A stretch of 64,000 bases of DNA from Cyanobacteria bacterium UBA3301 (GTDB lineage Bacteria > Cyanobacteriota > Vampirovibrionia > Gastranaerophilales > Gastranaerophilaceae): positions 1 through 64,000 of the forward strand of contig DESZ01000006.1 of the NCBI GenBank assembly GCA_002361485.1, in the 5' to 3' direction. The position numbers were made by a program, and so were the translations under genes. Each line of letters begins with the position of its first letter. Positions within the stretch are counted from its first letter, which is position 1. Shown in pieces: positions 35,379 to 44,258 of this stretch. The notes below the pieces were generated by a model, which did no database searches, had not been told where the DNA came from, and saw nothing but the letters and a program-made list of their open reading frames with translations.

Positions 35379-36170
35379 TTATAAATTTTCGTTTATCTCT
35401 TTAGCATGTTTTAACAAATCTTCGGTTTTCCCATCCATTATGTCTTGACGAATTAGTTTTTGAGCCATCTTTAATTCTTCAAGGTTTTGAGAAAAGTTTT
35501 TTGCCCTTGCATCATCATGACTGAATGTATGAGTAATACTTGTTAATAATAATACCCAAGGCGACCAATTTAAAGCGGTTTTTGTAAATTCTTTTATTGA
35601 TGAAGGAACTTTTTCCAATGTTGCGGAAACCTTATCTAAAAGCTTACTATCATTTAATGATTTTGCTAACTTATCCATATATGGAGAAGCCTTTTCAAAA
35701 ATTTTATCACCGTACTTATTAAGACCTTTTATTGCACCGTGTCTTAGCCCTAAATAAGCGCCAATGCTGGCTGCAAAAGTTCCCATTACGGTAAGCATAG
35801 GATGTTCTTTTGCAAAATCTTTCACGGATTTGTTTTTCTTTGCTAATTTCTCTGCTCCGAATACAGCATCCACAACAGCAAACGGTAAAATCCAACTTGC
35901 AGCCCCCAAACCAAAAGATGCTAAACGCCCGATACGGGACATGCTCTTTGGTGCAGCAGCTGCAGCAATACCTGCTGCCAACGGAACAGAAGCGATAATC
36001 GCTCTGTCTAATCTCTTATGCTTTTTGTCATTCACTTCATGGGATGACTTTGCATAAGCTAATTGCCGTAATTCATTCTCATTCAATGACGCAAAACGTT
36101 CTTGTAGGGAATTATCACCAAACGAAGTCTTGGAAACCCTGCCGTTTAAAGAAACTGAATTAACTTGCAT
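35379..36170 (-). CDS. Membrane protein opening with VNSVS...SFG peptide
   Basis: 263 residues from ATG 36170, which has CAGG upstream. The N-terminus MQVNSVSLNGRVSKTSFGDN carries the short motif shared with three other proteins in the window. Hydrophobic segments at about 60-80 (IIASVPLAAGIAAAAA), 85-105 (GLGAASWILPFAVVDAVF), 130-150 and about 210-225 suggest four membrane spans. The C-terminus is a charged helix. There is no Sec signal. The function is unknown. Confidence 0.6.
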   Translation of the reverse strand: MQVNSVSLNGRVSKTSFGDNSLQERFASLNENELRQLAYAKSSHEVNDKKHKRLDRAIIASVPLAAGIAAAAAPKSMSRIGRLASFGLGAASWILPFAVVDAVFGAEKLAKKNKSVKDFAKEHPMLTVMGTFAASIGAYLGLRHGAIKGLNKYGDKIFEKASPYMDKLAKSLNDSKLLDKVSATLEKVPSSIKEFTKTALNWSPWVLLLTSITHTFSHDDARAKNFSQNLEELKMAQKLIRQDIMDGKTEDLLKHAKEINENL

Positions 36171-36291
36171 ACACACCTGCTTTCACACTTATTATACACA
36201 TGTAAAAACGAAAAGTAAAATTTTTTGCCACTTTAAATTAAATATCTTTATAAATATTTACAATGCAAAAACTTTCCGATATTATCAGAAT

Positions 36292-37575
36292 ATGAAAAGA
36301 TTTTACCTGCACACAATGGGGTGCAAAGCTAACCAATTTGAAGGTGCAATAATAAAAGAAAACTTAATAAAAAACGGAATGTCTGAAGCGAATGATATTT
36401 GCGATGCTGATTATTATATTCTGAATTCCTGTTCTGTTACGCAAAAAAGCGATAACGAAGCTTTATACAATTTAAGAGCAGCAAAAAATAAAAATCAGGA
36501 AATAATTACTGTTTTAACCGGATGTATTGCCCAAATAGAAAAAGAAAACCTCTTAAAAGAAGATTATATCGACTATGTCATTGGCAATGATGAAAAATTA
36601 AAACTTTATGATTACATAAACTCTGATACAAAAGTTCATACTCAAGACATTATGCATCAGGAAAAATTTACTCCGGCAATACTGCATGACACAACAAAAA
36701 CAAGAGCAAGCTTAAAAATTCAAGACGGATGCGATAACAGATGTTCGTATTGTATTATATGGAAAGCCAGAGGGAAAAGCAGAAGCGCGAATTTGGATTT
36801 TATTGTAAATCAAATAAATCATTTTGCTCAAACGGGCTTCAAAGAAGTTGTATTAACGGGGATTCATATCGGTCAATGGGGCAAAGACATCGGCTTAACA
36901 ATGATCGACCTTATAAATGCAATAGAAAACGAAACTAATATTCCGCGATACAGACTCGGCTCACTAAATCCGACAGAAATCAATGATGAATTGTTAGAAA
37001 TCTTATCAAAATCGCAAAAATTTTGTCCGCATTTTCATCTTTCTCTGCAATCTGCTAATGATAAGACTTTAAAATCAATGAACAGATATTATAAAGCTGA
37101 TTTTTATTTGGAACAAATAGAAAAAATAAATTCAACATTCCATTTGCCTTTTTTAGGCAGTGACATTATAACAGGATTTGCAGGCGAAACAGATGAAGAT
37201 TTTGAAATTACGCGTAAAAACCTTGAAAAATCGGGATTAACACAAATCCATACATTCCCGTATTCTATCAGAAAAGGAACAGTAGGTGCTGACATGCCAA
37301 ATCAGGTTCCTGATGATATAAAACGACAGCGTGCAGATATAATTAAAGCTCTTTCAAAGCAAAAATATACAGAATTTATTAAAAAAAATATAGGAACATT
37401 ACAGGAAGTTCTAATTGAAAAGCACAGAGATAAACACACAAACAATTTAAAAGGACGCACAAGGAATTATTTACCGATTCAGATAATCTCCGATAATGAA
37501 AAAATATATAATACAATACAAAACGTGATTTTAACGAAATATGAAAACGGGAATATCTACGGCGAAATTAATTAA
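36292..37575 (+). CDS. mtaB: tRNA t6A37 methylthiotransferase MtaB
   Basis: 427 residues. The N-terminal UPF0004 domain begins FYLHTMGCKANQFEG. The radical SAM cluster motif is CDNRCSYC near 146-153, inside KIQDGCDNRCSYCIIWKARGK split across that region, and a C-terminal TRAM-like part ends the protein. It methylthiolates N6-threonylcarbamoyladenosine at position 37 in the anticodon loop. MtaB rather than MiaB is indicated by 'QDGCDN..SYC' and 'RGKSRS', and a clear miaB is at 50.7 kb. The start is the ATG at 36292; longer in-frame sequence overlaps the opposite gene and has no homology. The ribosome binding site is weak. Confidence 0.88.
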   Translation: MKRFYLHTMGCKANQFEGAIIKENLIKNGMSEANDICDADYYILNSCSVTQKSDNEALYNLRAAKNKNQEIITVLTGCIAQIEKENLLKEDYIDYVIGNDEKLKLYDYINSDTKVHTQDIMHQEKFTPAILHDTTKTRASLKIQDGCDNRCSYCIIWKARGKSRSANLDFIVNQINHFAQTGFKEVVLTGIHIGQWGKDIGLTMIDLINAIENETNIPRYRLGSLNPTEINDELLEILSKSQKFCPHFHLSLQSANDKTLKSMNRYYKADFYLEQIEKINSTFHLPFLGSDIITGFAGETDEDFEITRKNLEKSGLTQIHTFPYSIRKGTVGADMPNQVPDDIKRQRADIIKALSKQKYTEFIKKNIGTLQEVLIEKHRDKHTNNLKGRTRNYLPIQIISDNEKIYNTIQNVILTKYENGNIYGEIN

Positions 37576-37599
37576 ACTTTTTCGCTAATTTGTGGTAAA

Positions 37600-38754
37600 A
37601 TGCAGGCTATGGACAGAAAAAATTTTATAAACGCAAAAAGAATTGTTATAAAACTCGGGACAAATGTTCTGCGTTCTGATGAAGGCAATATTTCATTACC
37701 GAGGGTTTATACTTTTATTGAAGATATTTCAAACTTGGTAAAATCAGGAAAAGAAATAATCGTTATAACTTCAGGCGCTGTAAGCATGGGGAAAAAGAAA
37801 TTAGGACTTCCCGACACAAAAGGAACAGCATTAAAACAAGCTTGCGCAGCCATCGGACAGAGCAAACTAATGTCTGTTTACGAAAACGGTTTTGACACAT
37901 ACGGAATATGTGCAGCACAAATTCTTTTAACAGAAGACGATTTTTCAGTCAGAGAAAGGTATCTAAGCCTTAGAACTACATTTAATAAACTGATTGAACT
38001 GGGTGTTGTCCCGATAATAAACCAAAATGATACAGTTTCAACATTGGAAATAATGCCGAGATATGCAGAAGACGACACACAAGTATGTTTTTCTGATAAT
38101 GATAAATTATCAGCCCTTGTTGCAAGCGAATTAGATGCTGATTTATTAATAATTTTATCTGACATTGACGGATTGTATGATTCTAACCCGAAAACAAATC
38201 CGCAAGCGCAGCTTATAAAAGAAGTAAAAGAGGTTAATGAAAGCATTCTGGCACTGGCTTCCGGAGTTTCGGAAGGCGGCAGAGGCGGAATGGAAACAAA
38301 ACTTCAAGCTGCGCATCTGGTAACAAGATTTGGCGGGAAAGTCTTGATTGCTAACGGCAAATTACCTTATGTAATAAAGCGTATTTTTAATGGAGAAGAT
38401 CTGGGTACAATGTTTTTACCGTCAAGTGAAAATTTATCAGACAAAAAACGCTGGATAGGTTATGCAACAAATATTACAGGGAAAATTATTGTAAATGACG
38501 GCGCAAAAAAAGCATTGTTAGAAGAAAAGAGTCTTCTTCCGATTGGGGTAACGGGAATTAAAAACAGTTTTCACAAAGGGGACGTTGTATCAATTCTTGA
38601 TGAACGAGGCAATGAAATTGCCCGCGGAATAATCAATTACGATTCTGACTCTTGTGAAAAGCTTATTGGCAAACATTCAGATAATATAATCGAAATTTTG
38701 GGTTATAAAAACTATGATGCCATTATTACAAGAGATAACATAACCATTTTATAG
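37600..38754 (+). CDS. proB: Glutamate 5-kinase
   Basis: 384 residues. The amino-acid kinase domain has IVIKLGTNVLRSDEG near the start, VITSGAVSMGKKKLG near 55-70 and GRGGMETKLQAA near 225. The C-terminal PUA domain is present (GKIIVNDGAKKALLEEKSL, split near 290). It phosphorylates glutamate, the first proline-synthesis step. An ATG at 37609 could also be the start. It is followed by proA after 14 bases; proC is not in the window. Confidence 0.96.
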   Translation: MQAMDRKNFINAKRIVIKLGTNVLRSDEGNISLPRVYTFIEDISNLVKSGKEIIVITSGAVSMGKKKLGLPDTKGTALKQACAAIGQSKLMSVYENGFDTYGICAAQILLTEDDFSVRERYLSLRTTFNKLIELGVVPIINQNDTVSTLEIMPRYAEDDTQVCFSDNDKLSALVASELDADLLIILSDIDGLYDSNPKTNPQAQLIKEVKEVNESILALASGVSEGGRGGMETKLQAAHLVTRFGGKVLIANGKLPYVIKRIFNGEDLGTMFLPSSENLSDKKRWIGYATNITGKIIVNDGAKKALLEEKSLLPIGVTGIKNSFHKGDVVSILDERGNEIARGIINYDSDSCEKLIGKHSDNIIEILGYKNYDAIITRDNITIL

Positions 38755-38768
38755 GAAGGCTTAACCCT

Positions 38769-40019
38769 ATGGATTTTATTGAGATTGCAAAAAACGCAAA
38801 AGAAGCAGGTTTAAAAATATCGGCTCTTAATGTCAAAATCAAAAATGATGCGCTAAATTGTATCGCAAAATCTTTTGAAGAGCATAAACAAGAAATTTTT
38901 GACGCTAATAAACAAGACCTTGAAAATGCAAAAACACTTGTTGAAGAAGGTAAAATTTCAAATTCTACATACAATCGTTTAAAGCTTGATGAAAATAAAA
39001 TGCGCGATATGATTCAAGGGGTTCGCGATATCGCTAACCTTGAAGACCCGATTGGAAAAGTTCTGCTAAACAGAGAATTGGACGAAGGTTTAGTTTTACA
39101 AAAAGTTTCCTGCCCCATCGGTGTTTTAGGGATAATTTTTGAAGCAAGACCTGATGTTATCTCGCAAATTTCAGCACTTGCAATAAAATCATCAAATGCA
39201 GTAATTCTTAAAGGCGGAAAAGAATCCGTAAATACCAATAAAAAAATTATGGAAATAATAAATTCTGCGCTTGATAAAATTGAAGATTTCCCTAAAAACG
39301 TGATTCAACAAGTATTTTCGCATGATGACATTTCTCAAATGCTAAAGTGCGATGAGTACATAAATTTAATAATCCCGCGCGGAGGGAATAAACTTGTTAA
39401 ATACATAAAAGAAAATACAAATATTCCCGTTTTAGGGCATGCAAGCGGAATTTGCCATATTTTTGTTGATGAATCCTCTGATATTGATATGGCATCAAAA
39501 ATCGTTATCGATGCAAAAACACAATACCCAAGCGCATGCAATGCTGTTGAAACTCTACTTATACACGAAAATTTTCAAAATAAAGACGAATTGCTCGCGT
39601 CATTAGAACTATCGGGGATAAAACTTATCACAAATCCTGAGTCTTGGGATATTGAATACGGGGATAAAATATTATCCGTAAAAACGGTTAAATCGATTGA
39701 AGAAGCAATCGAACACATAAACAAATACGGTTCGGGGCATACGGATTGTATTATTACAAAAGATACAGAAAACGCAGAAAAATTTATGAATGAAGTTGAT
39801 TCTGCAGGGGTTTATTGGAATGCATCAACACGCTTTGCTGACGGTTTTCGCTATGGATTTGGCGCAGAAGTCGGCATTTCTACAAATAAAACCCACGCAA
39901 GAGGACCTGTCGGTTTGGAAGGATTAACCATATATAAATACAAACTTACGGGACACGGACAAATTGTTGATGATTACGCAAAAGGCATAAAGCATTTTAC
40001 GCATAAAGACTTACAATAA
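38769..40019 (+). CDS. proA: Gamma-glutamyl phosphate reductase
   Basis: 416 residues, start after AGGAAGG. The aldehyde-dehydrogenase fold has GVLGIIFEARPDVISQIS, LKGGKESVNTN and the catalytic Cys in YPSACNAVETLLIH. RFADGFRYGFGAEVGISTNK is the C-terminal NADPH/oligomer block. It makes glutamate semialdehyde from ProB's product. The stop overlaps the end of the convergent tail-anchored protein gene by nine bases. Confidence 0.97.
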   Translation: MDFIEIAKNAKEAGLKISALNVKIKNDALNCIAKSFEEHKQEIFDANKQDLENAKTLVEEGKISNSTYNRLKLDENKMRDMIQGVRDIANLEDPIGKVLLNRELDEGLVLQKVSCPIGVLGIIFEARPDVISQISALAIKSSNAVILKGGKESVNTNKKIMEIINSALDKIEDFPKNVIQQVFSHDDISQMLKCDEYINLIIPRGGNKLVKYIKENTNIPVLGHASGICHIFVDESSDIDMASKIVIDAKTQYPSACNAVETLLIHENFQNKDELLASLELSGIKLITNPESWDIEYGDKILSVKTVKSIEEAIEHINKYGSGHTDCIITKDTENAEKFMNEVDSAGVYWNASTRFADGFRYGFGAEVGISTNKTHARGPVGLEGLTIYKYKLTGHGQIVDDYAKGIKHFTHKDLQ

Positions 40020-40685
40020 AATAAAAATCATCATAAATAATGAAATTATAAACGATACCCCGACAACGATCCAAAATTTGGATATTTTTGATTTGCGCGG
40101 AACAGATTTCATAGACGATACTTGAGTTTTCGTCTTTTTAGGTTTCGTAACCGTTTTTGTCTTTTTAGTTTTTGAATTTGTTGATGAAGCTTCCGCTTTT
40201 TCCCGTTCTTCTATATATTTTTCTGATAATGTCTTTTTTGAAGGCTTTCCTGTCACCAAAAGTTCAGCATCATATCTTAATTTTAACAAATCAGGATTTC
40301 CTTTTTTATTATAAACAACATAACTTAATGCAGTTTCAAATGAACGCTGCAAACATTCCAAAGCAGTCATGCCGTCTTTTTTTACAGCACCAGAATGAAC
40401 AGAAAAATTTCCTTGCTTTTTCAGGAAATATAAATCGTCTATAAATTCTTTCTCAACAATTGCGCCTGTACCCTTATCTTTTAACGTTGCCAGCATCTCG
40501 TCAAAAGTTACTTCCGTTGTCCTTTTTGAACCCAAAACCTTGCGGCAGATATGTTCGCCAAAACGCCTTGTCTGCCCCATACATTGTTCAAAGAACTCTC
40601 CTCTATAAAGTTTTTCGGCATCAGTTATTATTTCAAATAAATCTTTATCTACCGTTTTTAAAAAATCAAAATTTGTTTTTATCAT
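40011..40685 (-). CDS. Tail-anchored protein with DUF4145-like domain
   Basis: 224 residues. Residues of about 10-130 are helical and resemble the DUF4145/HsdR N-terminal-like helical domain (DAEKLYRGEFFEQCMGQTRRFGEHICRKVLG). A Lys/Ser/Thr-rich linker (TKKTKTVTKPKKTKTQ) follows, and the protein ends in one hydrophobic segment, FWIVVGVSFIISLFMMIFILL. The arrangement indicates a tail-anchored protein with its main domain in the cytoplasm. The family call is tentative. It converges on proA. Confidence 0.6.
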   Translation of the reverse strand: MIKTNFDFLKTVDKDLFEIITDAEKLYRGEFFEQCMGQTRRFGEHICRKVLGSKRTTEVTFDEMLATLKDKGTGAIVEKEFIDDLYFLKKQGNFSVHSGAVKKDGMTALECLQRSFETALSYVVYNKKGNPDLLKLRYDAELLVTGKPSKKTLSEKYIEEREKAEASSTNSKTKKTKTVTKPKKTKTQVSSMKSVPRKSKISKFWIVVGVSFIISLFMMIFILL

Positions 40686-40701
40686 ACTTATATTTTAGTA
40701 C

Positions 40702-40734
40702 AAAAAAATAAAAGCAGGCTTATTTTAAGCCTGC
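40702..40734 (-). terminator. Terminator of the 523-residue membrane-protein gene
   Basis: On minus, a perfect 9-bp stem (40726-40734 with 40714-40722) with a 3-base loop is followed by a T-rich tract with seven T in a row (A-run 40702-40708 on plus). Confidence 0.85.
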
Positions 40735-40754
40735 AATATAATTTACCCGATATA

Positions 40755-42326
40755 TTATTTTTGTTCATTTATTTGTTCATTTTGTTGAGTTTGTTGTAAT
40801 TTTGCTTTATGCTGGGTCATTTTTGTATTAATTTTCGGTAAAATCATACCAAGCATCAATGTAGAATATGCCAGACCGCCTATATGTGCTACATTCAATC
40901 TCCAAAGATTTTTCTTTGCAAACTCTTTACCGTGCGCGGCGATTTCTTCGTGTGTTTTTAGAGAAACGTTATTTAACCAATGTTTAATACCTTTTCCTTC
41001 TTTATTTATATTAAACAAAGCTTCTTTTTTAGGATCTAGAATATTGCCGATACCCTTAGCGGCAAATCCGCCTAGTACAAGCCAATTCAAGAAACCGAAA
41101 TAATCACGTACTACTGATTCTCTTAATTCATTATTATTATCAGCTGCTAAGAATCTTCCTAAAATTGTTGCCATATAAACTGTTTTTATAGCATTACCCG
41201 TCGATACCGGACCGGTAAATTGAAGTTTTTTCACAAAATCTTTAGGATTTTTAACCTTCATTACACCTAAAACCATTGCCACCATACCGACACTTGCAAG
41301 TATCTTCTTAAGTGTCAATCCTTTTTTGTCATTTGCAGCTTTATTACATTCGGTTATGTTATCCCTTGTCATATAATCAACATCGCCGACAAACCCTTTT
41401 TTACCGCTTCTTTTTTCTGTTAATTTTCTGTTAAATCTTTGAACATTTATACCAATTAATGATGCCAAAGTTAGAGCACCAAAAATTTTTATATTATTCA
41501 CTTTTTTGATTTTTTTTAATACAGCATTTACATCAGCTTTATCGTTTGTAAATACATCATGGGCTATATCATAAGTATCACGCAATATATTGCCTAATGT
41601 CCCGCTTAATTTTTTATCACCAAAACAAACTTCAACATCTCGGTTTGCTTTCAGTGCATTTGTTAATCTCGTTTCAAAGATTTCAAAAATTTGTTTTTTA
41701 TCCTGCTTATCTATATCTTTATCAAGAATAACTCTTGCAAAATTCTTTATAAACCCGTCTTTTGTTTTTATTCTGTTTTCAAAATGTTTATATTCCGGAT
41801 TTTTCCACAGATATTCACCCCATTTGTTATTTTTGTACCACTCAACATTATTCCAATCAATGTTTTTGAATTCTGTCTTTTTAGTTCCATCATAACCTGT
41901 TATAGCATCAAGCACATTTTCAACATAACGCTGAGTTTTATTACCGCTATTGTCCCAAGCATGTTTTAATAATGCTAAAGAATCCTCACTAAACCAGCTA
42001 TTAGTATTTATTTTTACATTTTTATTGACTAATTTATTTGCCGCTTTTGAAATTAAAACTCCAAATGCCCCAGCAGCAAAGCAATTTATTAATGTTCCGC
42101 AAATTTCTCTAATAAAAGTTTCACCACCGGCATATTTGTTTCTGTCTTTTGTATCAAAATAAGTACGAGGGATAACCATAGTACCTACATCCAATACAGC
42201 AGCATTTGCCATTGCATTAGTATCAAGAGTACGAAGCACGCCTGTCAATGCACCACCCAAAGGTCCTTTAAAAGCCGGTTTGTATATTTTTTTATTTAAT
42301 TTCACATTATTTATTGTTAGTTCCAT
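40755..42326 (-). CDS. Membrane protein of unknown function opening with a VNSV-like peptide
   Basis: 523 residues, start after GGAGATAAAAGGAT. The N-terminus MELTINNVKLNKKIYKPAFKG ends in an FKG motif like that of the giant protein at 44-50 kb. Hydrophobic segments near 75-100, 275-295, 340-360 and 490-510 suggest several membrane spans, separated by a soluble region at 110-270. The C-terminus is Gln-rich. No family is recognised. Its leader carries a promoter and a terminator-like hairpin just before the ribosome binding site, so expression may be attenuated. Confidence 0.6.
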   Translation of the reverse strand: MELTINNVKLNKKIYKPAFKGPLGGALTGVLRTLDTNAMANAAVLDVGTMVIPRTYFDTKDRNKYAGGETFIREICGTLINCFAAGAFGVLISKAANKLVNKNVKINTNSWFSEDSLALLKHAWDNSGNKTQRYVENVLDAITGYDGTKKTEFKNIDWNNVEWYKNNKWGEYLWKNPEYKHFENRIKTKDGFIKNFARVILDKDIDKQDKKQIFEIFETRLTNALKANRDVEVCFGDKKLSGTLGNILRDTYDIAHDVFTNDKADVNAVLKKIKKVNNIKIFGALTLASLIGINVQRFNRKLTEKRSGKKGFVGDVDYMTRDNITECNKAANDKKGLTLKKILASVGMVAMVLGVMKVKNPKDFVKKLQFTGPVSTGNAIKTVYMATILGRFLAADNNNELRESVVRDYFGFLNWLVLGGFAAKGIGNILDPKKEALFNINKEGKGIKHWLNNVSLKTHEEIAAHGKEFAKKNLWRLNVAHIGGLAYSTLMLGMILPKINTKMTQHKAKLQQTQQNEQINEQK

Positions 42327-42342
42327 ATCCTTTTATCTCCAC

Positions 42343-42378
42343 AAAAAAAGAGTTCCGTTAAACTAACGGAACTCTTTT
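42343..42378 (-). promoter_or_regulatory. Terminator hairpin in 5' leader (probable attenuator)
   Basis: On minus, a perfect 15-bp stem (42364-42378 with 42346-42360, GTT loop) runs into seven T and then directly into the GGAG of the membrane-protein gene. Nothing coding on minus lies upstream to be terminated. A leader segment at 42420-42429 (AACGGAACT on minus) can pair with the 5' arm of this stem, giving a possible antiterminator. Confidence 0.6.
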
Positions 42379-42505
42379 ACACTTTATAATTTCTAATAAC
42401 ACACATCAAAAATTCAAGTAAGTTCCGTTTTGGACTTGCTTGAGGAGGAGGAGTTATTAGATTTTGCTAAAAATAAATTACACATATTATTACTACCTTG
42501 ATAGT

Positions 42506-42534
42506 ATAATATCGTATTTTTTTATTGTTGTCAA
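42506..42534 (-). promoter_or_regulatory. Promoter of the 523-residue membrane-protein gene
   Basis: On minus, TTGACA (42529-42534), a 17-base spacer and TATTAT (42506-42511). The predicted start near 42499 gives a leader of about 170 bases before the ATG, long enough for regulation. Confidence 0.7.
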
Positions 42535-42563
42535 CACCCTTAATAAATTTTATAAGAATAATA

Positions 42564-42592
42564 TTGACAAAAATTTACATAACTACTATAAT
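42564..42592 (+). promoter_or_regulatory. Consensus promoter of the SprA-like gene
   Basis: TTGACA (42564-42569), a 17-base spacer and TATAAT (42587-42592): a perfect sigma-70 type promoter. The transcript would begin about ten bases before the ATG at 42609, with AGAGG as ribosome binding site. Confidence 0.85.
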
Positions 42593-42608
42593 TGTAGCAG
42601 AGGTGTGT

Positions 42609-42965
42609 ATGTTAGTTGATAATATTGCTAAACAAAATTTAATTAAGAAAAATTATAATCATATTTATTCTCATGAAATGGCGCATAAACTTGCAGGCGG
42701 ACAATATGCCGGAGCTATTTCTATTGAAAGAAATTCGGACGGGATACCGGTATCGGGCCACGTACCGATTCAGATGCCTGTATTAAACAGAAGAAATCCT
42801 CAAGCAACAATCGACCACGCAAATACTGTCATAAAGGCAGCATTAGCACCATCTGATCCGTCTGCTCAAGATTACAAGGTTGCAAATACAGCAGAAGCTA
42901 TAAAAATGCAGGCTATTGCCTTAAAAAACAAGAATACGGGAAATAAATTAGATTTACGCGCTTAA
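42609..42965 (+). CDS. SprA-related protein (HEMAH motif)
   Basis: 118 residues from ATG 42609, with AGAGG in front and a consensus promoter just upstream. NHIYSHEMAHKLAGGQYAG near residues 15-33, then SGHVPIQMPV and a late DPSAQDYKVANTAEAIKMQA, match the SprA-related family (PF12118), whose members keep an HExxH-like block and an AGG motif. HEMAH could bind a metal. It is much shorter than many family members, so only the core domain is present. The role is unknown; a protease role is only suggested by the motif. Confidence 0.72.
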   Translation: MLVDNIAKQNLIKKNYNHIYSHEMAHKLAGGQYAGAISIERNSDGIPVSGHVPIQMPVLNRRNPQATIDHANTVIKAALAPSDPSAQDYKVANTAEAIKMQAIALKNKNTGNKLDLRA

Positions 42966-43062
42966 ATTATTGTCATTTTTTGCAACATATTATTACAAAA
43001 TGTGTCATTATTAATTTTTGTAATATAATATAAAATATATTTGTGTATTAGTAGGAGGCTCT

Positions 43063-44178
43063 ATGGAAAATATTATTTCAAGCTATGAAAATGACAATAA
43101 CAGACCGAATATAAATCCGACAAGAATAAAAGTTGCAGGTGTCGGCGGAGGCGGTGGAAATGCCGTCAACAGAATGTTCCATGCTAAACTTGCAGGTGTT
43201 GATTTTTGGTTAATGAATACTGATTTACAAGTATTAAGCTGCAGTGATGTGCCGAACAAATTGCAATTAGGCATAGAAACAACAAACGGGCTCGGCTGCG
43301 GTGCAGATCCGAATATGGGTGAAAAAGCTGCATTAGAAGTCAAAGAACAAATTACAAGAGCTCTGGACAACACAGATATGTTATTTATAACAGCAGGTAT
43401 GGGCGGCGGAACCGGAACAGGTGCAGCGCCTGTTGTAGCACAAATAGCTAAGGATTTAGGAATATTGACAATGGCTTTTGTTACTAAGCCTTTCAGCTGG
43501 GAAGGCAAAAAGCGTATGGCACAGGCTGAAGCAGGTATTGAAAAATTAAAAAAATACGTTGATGCCATTTTAATAGTTCCTAATGATAAATTATTACAAG
43601 TTGTTGAACGTCAATTTGGAGTAAGAGAAGCTTTCTGTGTAACTGATGAAGTTTTATACAGAGGTATTCAAGGTTTATCTGATATTATCACCATCCCTGG
43701 AATGATAAATATAGACTTTGCTGATGTCAGAAAAGTTGTTAAAGATTCCGGAACGGCATTGATGGGTATCGGCAGAGCTCAAGGGGACGGCAGAGCAATA
43801 AAGGCTGCCGAAATGGCAATTAATTCTAAGTTATTAGAATCATCAATTGACGGCGCTTCAGGTATTATTGTTAATATTACGGGAAGCTCTAATATGACAT
43901 TGTATGAAATAAATGACGCTACAAACGTTATAAATAATGTTGTGAAAGATGACGCTGATGTAATTATAGGTACTTCAATCAATGAATCGCTGCAAAACGA
44001 AATTCAAATAACGGTTATTGCAACCGGTTTTGCCGAAAAATCAACAAGAGGAGCTTTGCAGATGTCTGCTGCAGAATACTTTAAAGGCGATACAACAGCA
44101 ACTACATCTTCAAGTTCTTCAAGTTTTGAATTCCCGCAAATTCATTTGGATGTACCGGAATTTCTTAAAAAAGGATAA
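43063..44178 (+). CDS. ftsZ: Cell division protein FtsZ
   Basis: 371 residues, start after AGGAGG. The GTPase domain has VAGVGGGGGNAVNRM, the tubulin signature GGGTGTGAAPVVA near 108-120, and NxDxAD-type NIDFADVRKVV near 220, holding the catalytic T7 loop. The linker is short and Ser-rich (TTATTSSSSSS). The tail, LDVPEFLKKG, is the conserved C-terminal peptide that binds FtsA or other partners. The gene is monocistronic. Confidence 0.98.
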   Translation: MENIISSYENDNNRPNINPTRIKVAGVGGGGGNAVNRMFHAKLAGVDFWLMNTDLQVLSCSDVPNKLQLGIETTNGLGCGADPNMGEKAALEVKEQITRALDNTDMLFITAGMGGGTGTGAAPVVAQIAKDLGILTMAFVTKPFSWEGKKRMAQAEAGIEKLKKYVDAILIVPNDKLLQVVERQFGVREAFCVTDEVLYRGIQGLSDIITIPGMINIDFADVRKVVKDSGTALMGIGRAQGDGRAIKAAEMAINSKLLESSIDGASGIIVNITGSSNMTLYEINDATNVINNVVKDDADVIIGTSINESLQNEIQITVIATGFAEKSTRGALQMSAAEYFKGDTTATTSSSSSSFEFPQIHLDVPEFLKKG

Positions 44179-44199
44179 TCATTTATGATATAAATTTTC

Positions 44200-44243
44200 A
44201 CAAAAAACGATTCAACTTTACAAAAAGCTTGAATCGTTTTATT
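44200..44243. terminator. Bidirectional terminator after ftsZ
   Basis: AAAACGATTCAA (44204-44215) pairs fully with the segment ending at 44240, with an inner CTTT/AAAG pair. A and T runs flank it. It lies between ftsZ and the end of the giant gene. Confidence 0.85.
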
Positions 44244-44258
44244 TTGCATAAAATTCGA

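Noticed and set aside
36130..36291. Longer N-terminus for the MtaB gene
   Set aside because: The extra 54 codons overlap the opposite gene's start and show no family similarity. The UPF0004 domain begins right after ATG 36292.
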